This document shows positions 1 through 9,313 of a stretch of 38,157 bases of DNA, piece after piece. The stretch is from SG8-4 sp964598225 (GTDB taxonomy: Bacteria; Planctomycetota; Phycisphaerae; Sedimentisphaerales; Anaerobacaceae). The position numbers were made by a program, and so were the translations under genes. Within the stretch, counting starts at the first letter, position 1. Every line of letters starts with the position of its first letter. The notes under the pieces are model-generated. The model ran no database searches, was not told the DNA's origin, and saw only the letters and a list, made by a program, of their open reading frames with translations. Location: assembly GCA_964598225.1 (NCBI GenBank), contig CAZRBG010000055.1, forward strand, positions 1-38,157, written 5' to 3'.

Positions 1-49
<49 letters not shown>

Positions 50-63
50 GGGATAACTAGGAC

Positions 64-109
64 CCGGCTGTGATTTTCGCAAACGCGAGAACCCCATAGA
101 AACAGCCGG
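64..109 (+). other. 16S rRNA 3' trailer hairpin
   Basis: CCGGCTGT (64-71) pairs perfectly with ACAGCCGG (102-109), forming an 8-bp stem around a 30-nt loop, just after the mature 16S end and before the terminator. Position and stability suggest a processing structure in the rRNA trailer. The stem is seen in the sequence; the role is inferred. Confidence 0.5.
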
Positions 110-155
110 TGTATGTCAGGCATTTCGCTGCATGGCTTTAACTGTTACTTGATCT

Positions 156-187
156 AAAGCCCCGTTCTCGGACGGGGCTTTTTTTTA
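156..187 (+). terminator. Rho-independent terminator of the 16S rRNA transcript
   Basis: Stem AAAGCCCCGT (156-165) pairs perfectly with ACGGGGCTTT (172-181) around a 6-nt loop and runs into an uninterrupted T tract (179-187). This is a textbook intrinsic terminator and shows that the 16S gene is transcribed apart from any 23S gene. Confidence 0.95.
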
Positions 188-218
188 TTGACTATTGATT
201 ATTAACCATTGACTATTA
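187..218. repeat. AT-rich degenerate word array (ATTGACTATT type)
   Basis: Directly after the terminator, the words ATTGACTATT, GATTATTAACC and ATTGACTATT follow each other as imperfect 7-10 nt repeats. No coding potential is visible. It is one of several short-word arrays occupying intergenic DNA in this window. Confidence 0.5.
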
Positions 219-264
219 GCCCGTGCGCATAAGTTCCGAACCGTTTATAGAAGGAGTGTAGGAA

Positions 265-3216
265 ATGGCCTGTGTACGTTCTTTTTTGTTATTGATTCTA
301 TTCGTATGTCCGACCTTCGGCGTCGAGTATGCACGTCAAAGCACCCGGCAGATTCCGATTGTGTGGAAAGCCGACATAGTTATTGTGGGAGGCACAGTCG
401 GTGCAGTTGCCGCCGCTACGCAAGCCGCCGACGAAGGCGCGAAGGTATTACTCCTTGGCTCTCGTCCATACCTTGGACAAGACATTTGTGCTACGATGCG
501 TCTCTGGCTCGAAGAGGGAGAAGCCGAAAATGGTAAGCTGACCGGTCAAATCTTCAGCGACAAGCGGACAACAACACCAATGCGCGTAAAGCAAACGCTT
601 GAGGCGGCTTTGCTTGAGGCCGGTGCGGACTTTTTGCTTTGCTGTTATCCGACGGATATTCTGGTTGATGGCAGCGGCGATCCCTCCGGCATCGTCATTG
701 CCAATCGGGCCGGCAGGCAGGCGGTGTTAAGCAAAGTGATTATCGACGCTACGGATCGTGCAGTGGTAGCCCGCCTGACAGGCGCGAGGGTGCGGCCTTC
801 TAAATCCGGTCAAAATCGTTGCGAGAGAATTGTACTTGGCGGTGAGTCAAACAAAGCAGCGATGCCGACAAGAAAAATTCCCGCCGGCATCAAAGCCAAA
901 GGGCGTGAACTCTCCTATTACGAGTACTCACTCGACCCGGACTTGGCCAACGGGAGCTTTGCCGCTCTGGCGGAAGCCGAGCAGCAGGCTCGGGATATGA
1001 CATATCGCGACGGCCAGCTCAGGTCGGCCGAAAAGCTACTCTTCGTTCCATCGGACCCAATCGTTGGAAAGAAAACATCGGTCGAATGGCAGTCTGAGGA
1101 ATTGCCCGCTTTGGGTCATTTCAGGCCCGATGACTGTCGCCGAATTTACGTGCTCAGCGGATCAGCCGACATTCCGCGCGATCAAGTAGAACCGTGTCTC
1201 AGACCGAACAGGATCGAGAAACTCGGTCGGATGATCGGCAAGGCAGCGGCGCAACAAGCACGAAGAATCGATAATTCGGCGCATGTGTCGGTAAAGACCG
1301 CCCATGGTGCGCCGGCCGGCAAAGGCGATGTCCGTGAAGTATTGCGTGGGCTGCGGCCTACCGATTCCGAGAAAGAGACGGTAATCGCAAACGCCTGCGG
1401 CGTGCCGGTCCTGGCGGAAGTTGACGTCGTCATAATCGGCGGCGGAACCTCCGGCGCATGTGCCGCCATAGGCGCCGCAAGGCGCGGTGCCGACGTTCTC
1501 GTGGTCGAGTACCAGGAAGGACTCGGCGGTGTTGGCACGATGGGGCTGATCGGGCGACCCTACCACGGAAAAAAACTCGGCTTCACGAATGAAGTCCCCT
1601 TTTGCGACAAGAACCACAACACCGAGTACAAAATGGAGTGGTTTCGCAAAGAGATTCGCAATGCCGGCGGCAAGATTTGGCTGCGGGTGCTGGGCTGCGG
1701 AGCTTATGTCGAAGGAGATGTTGTAAGCGGCGCCGTAGTGGTTACACCGATGGGGCGCGGCGCGATTTTGGCCGATGTCGTCATCGACGCTACAGGCAAC
1801 GCCGATGTTGCCGTGGCCGCGGGAGCCGAATCGATGTTCGGAGGTGACGGAACAGGCATCGCCCTGCAGGGAACCGGCTTGCCGATGCGCAGTCCGGGAG
1901 CGACTTACGTTAATACGGACTATCTTTTGGTAGACGAAACGGACGTTCTTGACGTCTGGCGGGCTTTCGTCGGAGCACGTATGGCCCGGTCGGCCTCTTC
2001 TTACGACATGGGCACCTTCATTCAAAACCGCGAGCGCCGGCGAGTGATCGGCGACCACGTGCTCTCATACCTGGATCAGATCGCCGGGCGCACCTACCCG
2101 GACTCGATTGTGCTTTCCGGCAGCGATTACGACTCGCACGGCTACCCGAGCGAGCCCTACTTTGCCCTTATTCCCCATACGGAAAAAACGCGGAAGGCAA
2201 ATCACCCGGCCCCGGGCGGAACATGTTATACGCCCTACCGCTGTCTCTTGCCCCGGGGACTCGATGGCATCCTCACTATAGGCCTGGGTATGAGCATGCA
2301 TCGCGATGCCACCGCGATGGTCCGTATGCAACTGGATATGCAGAATCAGGGCTACGCAGCCGGAGTCGCTGCAGCGATGGCGGTAAAAAATGGGTGTACG
2401 CCAAGGCAAATTGACGTAAAGGCGCTGCAAAAGCATCTCGTTGAAATCGGCAATTTGCCGAAAGATGTGCTAACGCACGAGGGTTCGTTCCCGCTATCCG
2501 ACAGAATAGTCCGTGAAGCTGTCCGCAAATATGGGGATGAGAAAGAGACTCGAACAAAGAGGTGTGAAGCGCTTGCAGTAGTACTATCGCACTCTGACAA
2601 GGCCCGATCTCCGTTGAAGGTCGCGTTCGATTCAGCCACAGGCGAAGCTCGGACAACCTATGCGAAACTGCTCGGTTTTATGGGAGACCGTGAAGCCGTG
2701 CCCGTACTTGTCGAACGGCTGGAGGAGATTGATGAGTGGGACGCCAAGATTTTTCAAGGTTCTATGGCCGAATATGCACACCTTCCTACGCCAACCGATG
2801 CGCTGATCCTCTCACTCGGCGCCACTCGCGACAGGCGTGCTTTGCCGGCCCTTCTGAAGAAGCTGGGTACACTCGATTCTAATGTAACCCTTTCACATCA
2901 CCGTTCCCTGGCGATAGCGCTCGAGCAGATCGGAGATCCGGCTGCGGCCGAGCCTCTGGCCGGGCTTCTGAACAAACCGCCATTGCGGGGCCATGTTATG
3001 ACGGAACTTGAGCCGCTTACCGACAAGCCGCCCGAAAAGCGCCACAGGCTGGGAGCCCTTCGGGAGATTGTCTTGGCCCGGGCACTTTACCGGTGCGGCG
3101 ACTGGGAAAGTCTTGGAGAGCGAATCCTCAACGAATACCGGCATGATATACGAGGCCTTTTTGCCCGACACGCCGTTGCCGTTCTGGAGCAGGAAGATAG
3201 GAAGTTAGGAAGATAA
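265..3216 (+). CDS. Secreted FAD-dependent oxidoreductase with duplicated dinucleotide-binding fold and C-terminal HEAT-like repeats
   Basis: A 983-aa protein. Residues 1-19 form a hydrophobic signal peptide. A first Rossmann motif, DIVIVGGTVGAVAAA, lies near residues 37-52, and a second, DVVIIGGGTSGACAA, near 386-400, followed by a Gly-rich GLGGVGTMG stretch. This matches the FAD_oxidored type of flavoprotein found in many secreted planctomycete and Bacteroidetes proteins; substrates in this family are mostly unknown. Residues ~800-930 carry helical pairs such as 'DREAVPVLVERL', 'DRRALPALLKKL' and 'GDPAAAEPLAGLL', typical of HEAT/PBS-lyase repeats. The start is set by AAGGAG at 251-256, eight bases before ATG. 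The first Rossmann motif is less canonical, so only the second half may bind FAD. The last codons are made of the GAAGATA repeat that follows the gene. The family call is secure, the reaction unknown. Confidence 0.88.
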   Translation: MACVRSFLLLILFVCPTFGVEYARQSTRQIPIVWKADIVIVGGTVGAVAAATQAADEGAKVLLLGSRPYLGQDICATMRLWLEEGEAENGKLTGQIFSDKRTTTPMRVKQTLEAALLEAGADFLLCCYPTDILVDGSGDPSGIVIANRAGRQAVLSKVIIDATDRAVVARLTGARVRPSKSGQNRCERIVLGGESNKAAMPTRKIPAGIKAKGRELSYYEYSLDPDLANGSFAALAEAEQQARDMTYRDGQLRSAEKLLFVPSDPIVGKKTSVEWQSEELPALGHFRPDDCRRIYVLSGSADIPRDQVEPCLRPNRIEKLGRMIGKAAAQQARRIDNSAHVSVKTAHGAPAGKGDVREVLRGLRPTDSEKETVIANACGVPVLAEVDVVIIGGGTSGACAAIGAARRGADVLVVEYQEGLGGVGTMGLIGRPYHGKKLGFTNEVPFCDKNHNTEYKMEWFRKEIRNAGGKIWLRVLGCGAYVEGDVVSGAVVVTPMGRGAILADVVIDATGNADVAVAAGAESMFGGDGTGIALQGTGLPMRSPGATYVNTDYLLVDETDVLDVWRAFVGARMARSASSYDMGTFIQNRERRRVIGDHVLSYLDQIAGRTYPDSIVLSGSDYDSHGYPSEPYFALIPHTEKTRKANHPAPGGTCYTPYRCLLPRGLDGILTIGLGMSMHRDATAMVRMQLDMQNQGYAAGVAAAMAVKNGCTPRQIDVKALQKHLVEIGNLPKDVLTHEGSFPLSDRIVREAVRKYGDEKETRTKRCEALAVVLSHSDKARSPLKVAFDSATGEARTTYAKLLGFMGDREAVPVLVERLEEIDEWDAKIFQGSMAEYAHLPTPTDALILSLGATRDRRALPALLKKLGTLDSNVTLSHHRSLAIALEQIGDPAAAEPLAGLLNKPPLRGHVMTELEPLTDKPPEKRHRLGALREIVLARALYRCGDWESLGERILNEYRHDIRGLFARHAVAVLEQEDRKLGR

Positions 3217-3262
3217 GAAGATACGAAGACAAGAAGATACGAAGATGGGAAGATAGGAGGTG
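3190..3262. repeat. Purine-rich GAAGATA array
   Basis: About nine imperfect copies of (A/G)GAAGATA(A/C/G) with variants such as GAAGTTAG and GAAGACAA. The array begins inside the last codons of the upstream oxidoreductase gene and supplies its TAA stop. A second array of the same word lies at 4411-4512, so the pseudopilin gene is bracketed by them. Confidence 0.75.
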
Positions 3263-3400
3263 ATAATCAGGGAACCAGTTTATCAGGAAGTGGGTATCAG
3301 GATATCAGGGAATCAGGCGCGGAGAGCCCCTTGCAGCGTTCTCCCTGATATCCTGAATCCTGATAGCCTGCCTCCTGATACTCTGATCATCTGATATCCA
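3263..3400. repeat. ATCAGG word array with 15-bp perfect inverted repeat
   Basis: Words of the type (T)ATCAGG(GA) repeat on the left half and their complements CCTGAT(A) on the right half. TCAGGATATCAGGGA (3297-3311) is perfectly complementary to 3342-3356, giving a 15-bp stem with a 30-nt loop that itself contains GGAGA/TCTCC. Together with the neighbouring array, nothing coding is seen between 3217 and 3608. Confidence 0.7.
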
Positions 3401-3484
3401 AATGTCATATATGCACTCTTATCTTCCTGTCTTCTGGTATTTGATGTTGTGTTTATGGTCCGAAAATGCTAAAATAGTCCTGAA

Positions 3485-3500
3485 TACCTGCCGGCAGGTA
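3485..3500. repeat. 16-bp perfect palindrome TACCTGCCGGCAGGTA
   Basis: A perfect two-fold symmetric site about 110 bp upstream of the pseudopilin start. It could be a protein-binding site or part of a dispersed intergenic repeat; the sequence alone does not decide. Confidence 0.5.
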
Positions 3501-3608
3501 AATTTGTAGCTGGTAATAGATCTTCGGCAATGTATGTCAGCTAGTGGACCAACTGACATTATCCAAGACGTAAATTGCCCGGCTACAAAGTTATACGGGA
3601 GAATCTGG

Positions 3609-4388
3609 ATGGTAAGGCGATACGCGTTTACACTGATCGAGTTGTTGGTTGTCATTGCGATCATTGCCCTGCTGTTGGCGCTGCTGATGCCTTCACTGCA
3701 ACGGGTGCGGCACCAGGCCAAATCCTCGGTGTGCCAGTCGAGTCTGCATCAGTGGAGCCTGGTATTTTCTATGTATGACAGCGATTTCGAGGGCCGGTTT
3801 GCGAACGGGTGCAGCAGCTACAATACCAACGACAAGAGGCACTGGGCAACGGCGCTGCGTTCTTACTACCACGGCGATCAGCAATTCACGATGTGTCCAA
3901 CGGCCGTAAAGCCCTACGACGAAGGCGGCGTCGTTCCGTACGGGGCCTACCGCGGACCGGACGATGTTCTGCTCAGCTATGGCCTGAACGGGTGGGTTTA
4001 TAACGCAAAAAAGCCTGATGAAGCTTTCAGCCGTCCCGTTGAGAACTTCTGGGGACAGCTCAGCGTCAAAGGCGCGGGGAATATACCGCTCTTTCTGGAT
4101 TGCCTTCACGCCGAGGGACGTCCTTTCGATCATGACGAGCCCCCGGAGATAGAGGGAACGAAGGTTGCCTTCAACATGAGCGCGAACATGAAGCGTTTTT
4201 GTCTGAACAGGCATCACGGCGCGGTTAACTGCCTGTTCATGGACTCGTCGATTTCAAAACTCGGACTCAAGCGTCTATGGACCCTGAAATGGCACAGGAA
4301 TTTCGATACGAGCGGCCCCTGGACCAGAGCGGGTGGAGTCACCGCCGAAGATTGGCCGCAATGGATGAGAGGACTCACGGATTATTAG
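3609..4388 (+). CDS. Type II secretion/type IV pilin-like pseudopilin with H-x9-DG-like C-terminus
   Basis: A 259-aa protein when started at ATG 3609, the start that places MVRRYAFTLIELLVVIAIIA at the N-terminus; the frame is open 25 codons further up, but that would bury the prepilin signal. GGGAGA at 3598-3603 is a weak ribosome site. Predicted cleavage is Ala6-Phe7 with the conserved Glu5 of the mature protein at residue 11; the residue before the cut is Ala instead of the usual Gly. One hydrophobic helix (7-29) is followed by a globular domain ending in 'HHGAVNCLFMD...LW.LKWHR', the planctomycete pseudopilin signature (H-x9-DG class, here with Ser replacing Gly). Such proteins are numerous in planctomycetes and are believed to form or decorate a pseudopilus. 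No other secretion gene is adjacent. Confidence 0.85.
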   Translation: MVRRYAFTLIELLVVIAIIALLLALLMPSLQRVRHQAKSSVCQSSLHQWSLVFSMYDSDFEGRFANGCSSYNTNDKRHWATALRSYYHGDQQFTMCPTAVKPYDEGGVVPYGAYRGPDDVLLSYGLNGWVYNAKKPDEAFSRPVENFWGQLSVKGAGNIPLFLDCLHAEGRPFDHDEPPEIEGTKVAFNMSANMKRFCLNRHHGAVNCLFMDSSISKLGLKRLWTLKWHRNFDTSGPWTRAGGVTAEDWPQWMRGLTDY

Positions 4389-4410
4389 CAGAAAGACCAA
4401 AAGCCGGGGA

Positions 4411-4512
4411 AATGAAGATGGGAGGATGAGAAGACAAGAAGATAAGAAATCAGGAAGATAGGAAGATAAGAAGATAGGAAGAGGTGAGCCCTTATCCTCT
4501 TATCTTCTCACC
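4411..4512. repeat. Second GAAGATA purine array with complementary CTTATCTTC tail
   Basis: Imperfect repeats of GAAGATAAG and GAAGATAGG run to about 4483, then the strand switches to pyrimidine words (CTTATCCTC, TTATCTTCTCACC). GGTGAG in the purine half pairs with CTCACC in the pyrimidine half, so the array can fold back. It fills most of the gap between the pseudopilin and the LamG gene and may end the pseudopilin transcript; no U tract is present. Confidence 0.65.
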
Positions 4513-4571
4513 TTCTTGTGGCCAAAAAGGTTCAAACTATTTCAACTTTATATTTGATAGGAGGATTCAAA

Positions 4572-7208
4572 ATGTTTACCAGAACGACTCTTCTGATCTC
4601 GGTTGTGCTTACGCTGGCTTTCGGCGTGAGTGTCGGCGACGCAGGCTCGCTGGTGGGATACTGGTCCTTTGACGACATACAGGGCACGACTGTCCCCGAC
4701 CAGAGCGGCACAGGAAACGACGGCACCATTAACGGCGCGCCGGTATCAATCGAAGGCCCATTCGGCGGCGCTCTGCAGCTCGACGGCTTAAGCGACTACG
4801 TCGATTGCGGCAACGCCGAAAGCCTCAATATCACCGACAAACTGACCATTTCGGCATGGGTCAGGACGGTGGATGCGGGCGAGCCTGCCCCCGGGCAAAT
4901 GGGCGGTCAGAACCATTATGTATCGAAGCACAACAGCTATCAGTTCAAGCATAGAACCAATCTGCTGATATTCGCCATCTGGGACGGCGGGCCGCACGCA
5001 ACCCGCATATCGATAGACAACTCCTTCAACGGCGAATGGCGCCACGTCGTCGGCACTTATGACGGCGCCGTGCTCAAGACTTACGTTGACGGAAACCTCG
5101 AAGGCGATGCGCCGCACGTGGGAGACATCGATCGCAACGGACTCAACGTTAATATCGGCAAGAATCCCAACCAAAACGATCAGAACTTGGAGGGCGCGAT
5201 CGACGAAGTGATGATCTTTAACCGCGATCTTACGGAGTCACACGTGCAGGACTTGATGATGGGCAATGTTGATCTGTTCAGCAAAGCTCAGGAGCCCCAG
5301 CCTCAGGACGGCGAAAAAGGAGTCTCTTTCCTTTTCCTGAAATGGACGGGAGGCGAAGATGCCGCATCACACGCGGTGTATCTCGGCACGGACCCGAACC
5401 TTACCGAGGCCGACTTCCGTGAAGAAACTAACTCGCAGTTCTATCTGCCCCCCGAAGCAATCGTCCCCGGCCAAACGTACTACTGGAGAGTCGATGAGAT
5501 ACAGGCGGACGGGACGCTCGTCGCCGGCACCACGTGGAGTTTCACTGCTGCCATGATCGAAGCGTCCGACCCCAGGCCCCGCGACGGTGCGAAATGGGTC
5601 GATCCGAATGGAGTGGTGCTCGCGTGGGCAAAAGGCATGAACGCAGCCACGCACGATCTTTACTTCGGCACCGACAAAACCGCTGTCGAGGCCGGCGATG
5701 CGAGCGTATTTATCGGCAGCATCGTACAGGATACGTACTCGCCCGGCGATCTCGATAAGGAGACGACTTATTACTGGCGCATCGACGAGCATACGACGAT
5801 GCAGACGGTGAACGAGGGCAATATTTGGTCGTTCACCACTTCAGGCGGCCCCACTGACGGCGTAAAAGCCGAATACTTTAGCAATACGGATTTGATAGGT
5901 AAACCCGCAGTAGTCCGCACGGAACCAAAAATTGATTTCTCCTGGCCTGATGGAGACGTTGAGGGTCAAAACTCACCCGCCGAGGGAATCCCGACAAACG
6001 AATACTCGGCCCGGTGGTCCGCTGAGCTTAACGTTGCCTACAGCGGAGTATATCGCTTTGCCATAAATGTGAACAACAGCGGAAGGCTGTGGCTGGATGA
6101 CAAGCTGATAATCGAAAGGTGGCCGAACGACGGCGCCATACCGGAATACACTTCCAAAGGAGTCGAACTCGTTGCAGGAAGAAGTTATTCTCTGGTGATG
6201 GAGTGGAACAAGTACAATTCCGGCGCGCTGGCCAGACTGGAGTGGATAGATCCGTTCGGCGAACGGACGATCATCCCGCCGGGTCACCTTCAACTGCCCC
6301 TGAGAGCCAACAGGCCGAAACCCAATTCCGGACAGGTCGATGTCAGCCATACTGCCGTTCTGACCTGGAGCCCCGGCTACAAAGCAGCCGCGCATGATGT
6401 CTATTTCGGCTCGGATCCCAACGCCGTGGCCGCCGCCGACACAGGTTCCCCCGAATACGTAGGCAGCAGGGACCTCGGTGCAGAAAGTTACGAGCCGGGA
6501 GAACTCGAGTGGAATACCACCTATTACTGGCGCGTCGATGAGGTCAACGACACCGAATCCGCGAGCCCGTGGATCGGCCGTCTCTGGAGCTTCACCACCG
6601 GCGACTTTCTCGTCGTGGACGATTTCGAGAGCTATGATGCCCGCAACAGTCAGATATGGTGGGCATGGAAAGACGGACTCGGCTACGCCGCTCACGACGA
6701 TGAGCCGGCCTACCCGGGCAACGGAACCGGTTCGGCGGTGGGTGATGAAACCACGTCTTCGTTTACTGAGGAGCTGATCGTTCACGAGGACAGCCAGCAG
6801 TCGATGCCGCTGTTTTATGACAACAACAAGCAAGGCTTCAGCAAGTATTCCGAGGCAGAACTGACGCTGACCTCTCCACGAGACTGGACCGCCAGCGGCG
6901 TCGAGGAATTGTCCCTGTGGTTCAGAGGCGATCCGGTCAATTCCGCCGAGCCTTTATACGTGGCGGTGACCGATGCGGCCGGAACGAAGGCAGTCGAGTA
7001 CCATGACAGCCCCAACGCGTCACAGGCCGGCACCTGGCAGGAGTGGGTGATTCCCCTGCAGAAATTTGCCGATCAGGGTATCAATCTGACCAACGTGGAC
7101 CGGATTGCGATCGGCCTGGGAACGCGAGGAAACACCACAGAACCGGGTGGCGCGGGCAAGATGTATTTCGACGACATCAGGCTCTATCGCCCGAGAACAA
7201 GCCCCTGA
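4572..7208 (+). CDS. Secreted LamG / Fn3-like / PA14 multidomain surface protein
   Basis: An 878-aa protein. ATG 4572 is preferred because TAGGAGG (4558-4564) sits seven bases upstream and residues 1-26 then make a clean signal peptide; the frame is open to 4518. Domain order: LamG/concanavalin-like sandwich ~30-225 ('LVGYWSFDD...GTVPDQSGTGNDGTI'), two Fn3-like modules ~235-420, each with 'TYYWRVDE' or 'TYYWRIDE', a PA14 domain ~425-565 (KAEYFSN..., 'GRLWLDDKLIIERW'), a third Fn3-like module ~580-675, and a C-terminal jelly-roll-like domain starting 'FLVVDDFESYD' and ending 'MYFDDIRLYR'. No PEP-CTERM or dockerin is seen. LamG and PA14 domains usually bind glycans, so a surface or extracellular carbohydrate-binding role is likely. 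The gene at 26270-28963 has the same domain order. Confidence 0.88.
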   Translation: MFTRTTLLISVVLTLAFGVSVGDAGSLVGYWSFDDIQGTTVPDQSGTGNDGTINGAPVSIEGPFGGALQLDGLSDYVDCGNAESLNITDKLTISAWVRTVDAGEPAPGQMGGQNHYVSKHNSYQFKHRTNLLIFAIWDGGPHATRISIDNSFNGEWRHVVGTYDGAVLKTYVDGNLEGDAPHVGDIDRNGLNVNIGKNPNQNDQNLEGAIDEVMIFNRDLTESHVQDLMMGNVDLFSKAQEPQPQDGEKGVSFLFLKWTGGEDAASHAVYLGTDPNLTEADFREETNSQFYLPPEAIVPGQTYYWRVDEIQADGTLVAGTTWSFTAAMIEASDPRPRDGAKWVDPNGVVLAWAKGMNAATHDLYFGTDKTAVEAGDASVFIGSIVQDTYSPGDLDKETTYYWRIDEHTTMQTVNEGNIWSFTTSGGPTDGVKAEYFSNTDLIGKPAVVRTEPKIDFSWPDGDVEGQNSPAEGIPTNEYSARWSAELNVAYSGVYRFAINVNNSGRLWLDDKLIIERWPNDGAIPEYTSKGVELVAGRSYSLVMEWNKYNSGALARLEWIDPFGERTIIPPGHLQLPLRANRPKPNSGQVDVSHTAVLTWSPGYKAAAHDVYFGSDPNAVAAADTGSPEYVGSRDLGAESYEPGELEWNTTYYWRVDEVNDTESASPWIGRLWSFTTGDFLVVDDFESYDARNSQIWWAWKDGLGYAAHDDEPAYPGNGTGSAVGDETTSSFTEELIVHEDSQQSMPLFYDNNKQGFSKYSEAELTLTSPRDWTASGVEELSLWFRGDPVNSAEPLYVAVTDAAGTKAVEYHDSPNASQAGTWQEWVIPLQKFADQGINLTNVDRIAIGLGTRGNTTEPGGAGKMYFDDIRLYRPRTSP

Positions 7209-7363
7209 CAGCTAACAAATTGTGGCAACGGAAATTTTAGTATTTGAGTCTTAGCTTTTCATAGCTAAACGAGAAATTCCTATGGGCAAACAGTCTCCCA
7301 TTTCGCCCAGGATTAACAGGGTAGGTGTGCGCCTCGTGACTCTCACTGATAAGATGGCATCTA

Positions 7364-9217
7364 TCAGCGGTCTTCGATCTTATCGGAAAGAGCGCTCCAC
7401 CAAAGTGGCGCCAATGATATACCTGCAACCAAGGCGCCCCATCCCCAGAAAGCAGAAATCCACGGAAGAGGGATCAATATCCGAACCAGGCCGATCAAAA
7501 CCAGGAAAAGCGAAGATGTTATCAGAATTGTGAATTGCAGACGCTGCCTCAATTTCGGAGTTTCAATGCCTGTGCCGAGTCTGGTCTTCTTCCACCATCC
7601 CATGGGCCGGACTTGAATGTAGAAATTCTGTAAGATACCCGGCTCCGTCGCCGGCGTTACGAAGGTTATTCCCACCGCCGCTGCGATCGATGCAAGAACC
7701 ACGATTCCTAAACGTATCCATTCGGTGTCCACTAATACCAAAATCAAAGGCGCAGCAATTAAAGATGTTACAATGGCAGCAATCTCCGAGTAGAGATTTA
7801 TTCGTTCCCAGAGCCAGCGCAACATGAGGACGCCTCCGATACCGGCCCCGAATACGAGCGATACAAACCAGGTGGCCTGGATGGAACCCATGTTAACCAT
7901 AATCAAGAGGGCCACGACAAGAATTACGAGGTTAGACAGTCGAGCCACCCAGACAAGTTCTCGTCCCCGAGGCTCACGACGCATCCAGGCCCGGCATATG
8001 AGCCGGTCGTAGATATCATTGCTCCAGTAAGACGCCCCCCAGTTCAGGTGCGTATCAACCGTAGAGGCCAGAGCCGCCAGAAGAGCCGTCAGCATGATAC
8101 CTCTCAGCCCGACGGGCATCAGGTCCCTGATTCCGGTGACAAAAGTCATTTCGCGTGCGGCCGCAAAACCATCGGCAGCAGCCTCCTCCGGTGTAAACGG
8201 ATACAAGACCAGAAGACCGACCCCGATGACCAACCAAAGAAGGCTTCTAACCAAAATCTGGATCCAGGTAAATACGACCCCGGCCATCCGCGCATCACGG
8301 TCGCTCCGGCAGGCCATGGATCGCTGCGCAAGATATCCTGTCCCGTCGCTGCTTATCCAGAAGAGCCCCTGAAGACCCAGGACCATTAGGAACGGAAAGA
8401 GCACGTGATTCTCCGAGGGCATCAGGGCCGTAAGCCGGGTGCTCCGGGCCTGGCCGTAGAGAGCGAGTAGCCGAGGACCCAATTCATCCAACCCGCCCAC
8501 CTTCTTCACGACCAGGACAGCATAAACGATTGTGCCGACCGCCATAAAAGTGAACTGCATGAGATCCGTAGCGATGACCGCCGTGAGCCCTCCGACCGCC
8601 GAATAGAGAAGTACGAACGCGACTATGAGTAATATACTTATAAGACCGTTTGCCGCTGCGAATTCAGGCGGCAGTCCCGTCACGCTCGTACCCAGAGACA
8701 GGTTCATCGATTGAACGATAGAAACCACTCCATCGTAGAGAAACGCCGGCAACCAATCGTGCCAGGGCAGAAAGACCTCGGCAATCCGAACCGCCGCGAT
8801 CAATACGATGGCCAGGAAGAAACAATTGACCACTGTCCCGTAATACAGAGCCTTCAGCACGCGAAGCGCAAGTACGCCGCGCCCGCTGTAACGCAGTTCG
8901 GTGAGTTCTGCATCCGTGAGAACCTTTGCCCGGCGCCAGCATTCGCCGAATACAAATGCGAGCAGCAAAAAACCGAAGCCGTAAATCCAGAAGCGCCATA
9001 ACAGGAAGACGCCGCCGGTGGCGATCAGACCCGTTGCTAAAAGAGGAGTATCGGCCGCATATTGCGTCGCGGCCATGCTGATGCCGGCTTTCCAACCCGC
9101 AACCTCTCTGCCTGCGAGAAAAAAGTCCCCCAAGCCGCGCGACGCCTTTCGTCGCGCCCGAAAGCCTGCGACAATCAAATAACCAACAAACACCAAAACA
9201 AGCAATAGATCGATCAT
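7364..9217 (-). CDS. Sodium:solute symporter family transporter
   Basis: A 617-aa integral membrane protein with about 13-14 hydrophobic segments, consistent with the SSS/SLC5 family. The N-terminus has 'DFFLAGREVAGWKAGISMAATQ', the family's conserved TM1-TM2 region where sodium and substrate are coordinated. These carriers import sugars, amino acids or other organic solutes with sodium; the substrate cannot be read from sequence. No strong ribosome-binding site precedes ATG 9217. The gene lies 96 nt downstream of the ABC ATPase on the same strand with no visible terminator between them, so read-through from the oxyanion operon is possible. It converges with the LamG gene. Confidence 0.9.
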   Translation of the reverse strand: MIDLLLVLVFVGYLIVAGFRARRKASRGLGDFFLAGREVAGWKAGISMAATQYAADTPLLATGLIATGGVFLLWRFWIYGFGFLLLAFVFGECWRRAKVLTDAELTELRYSGRGVLALRVLKALYYGTVVNCFFLAIVLIAAVRIAEVFLPWHDWLPAFLYDGVVSIVQSMNLSLGTSVTGLPPEFAAANGLISILLIVAFVLLYSAVGGLTAVIATDLMQFTFMAVGTIVYAVLVVKKVGGLDELGPRLLALYGQARSTRLTALMPSENHVLFPFLMVLGLQGLFWISSDGTGYLAQRSMACRSDRDARMAGVVFTWIQILVRSLLWLVIGVGLLVLYPFTPEEAAADGFAAAREMTFVTGIRDLMPVGLRGIMLTALLAALASTVDTHLNWGASYWSNDIYDRLICRAWMRREPRGRELVWVARLSNLVILVVALLIMVNMGSIQATWFVSLVFGAGIGGVLMLRWLWERINLYSEIAAIVTSLIAAPLILVLVDTEWIRLGIVVLASIAAAVGITFVTPATEPGILQNFYIQVRPMGWWKKTRLGTGIETPKLRQRLQFTILITSSLFLVLIGLVRILIPLPWISAFWGWGALVAGISLAPLWWSALSDKIEDR

Positions 9218-9313
9218 TCAATAAACCATAAAAAAGGAAGATTTAAATGTAACCATTCTCAGGCAATCAGACGCTCTACAAACAAACTGTGTTTCTCTTG
9301 ATATTCGCGGGAT

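Noticed and set aside
1162..2058. Long minus-strand open frame of 298 codons
   Set aside because: It lies wholly inside the oxidoreductase gene, shows no domain, and its composition is that of an antisense shadow in GC-rich codons.
7251..7268. TTAGCT/AGCTAA hairpin between convergent genes as a terminator
   Set aside because: The stem is only six mostly A/T pairs and has no T tract after it on either strand.
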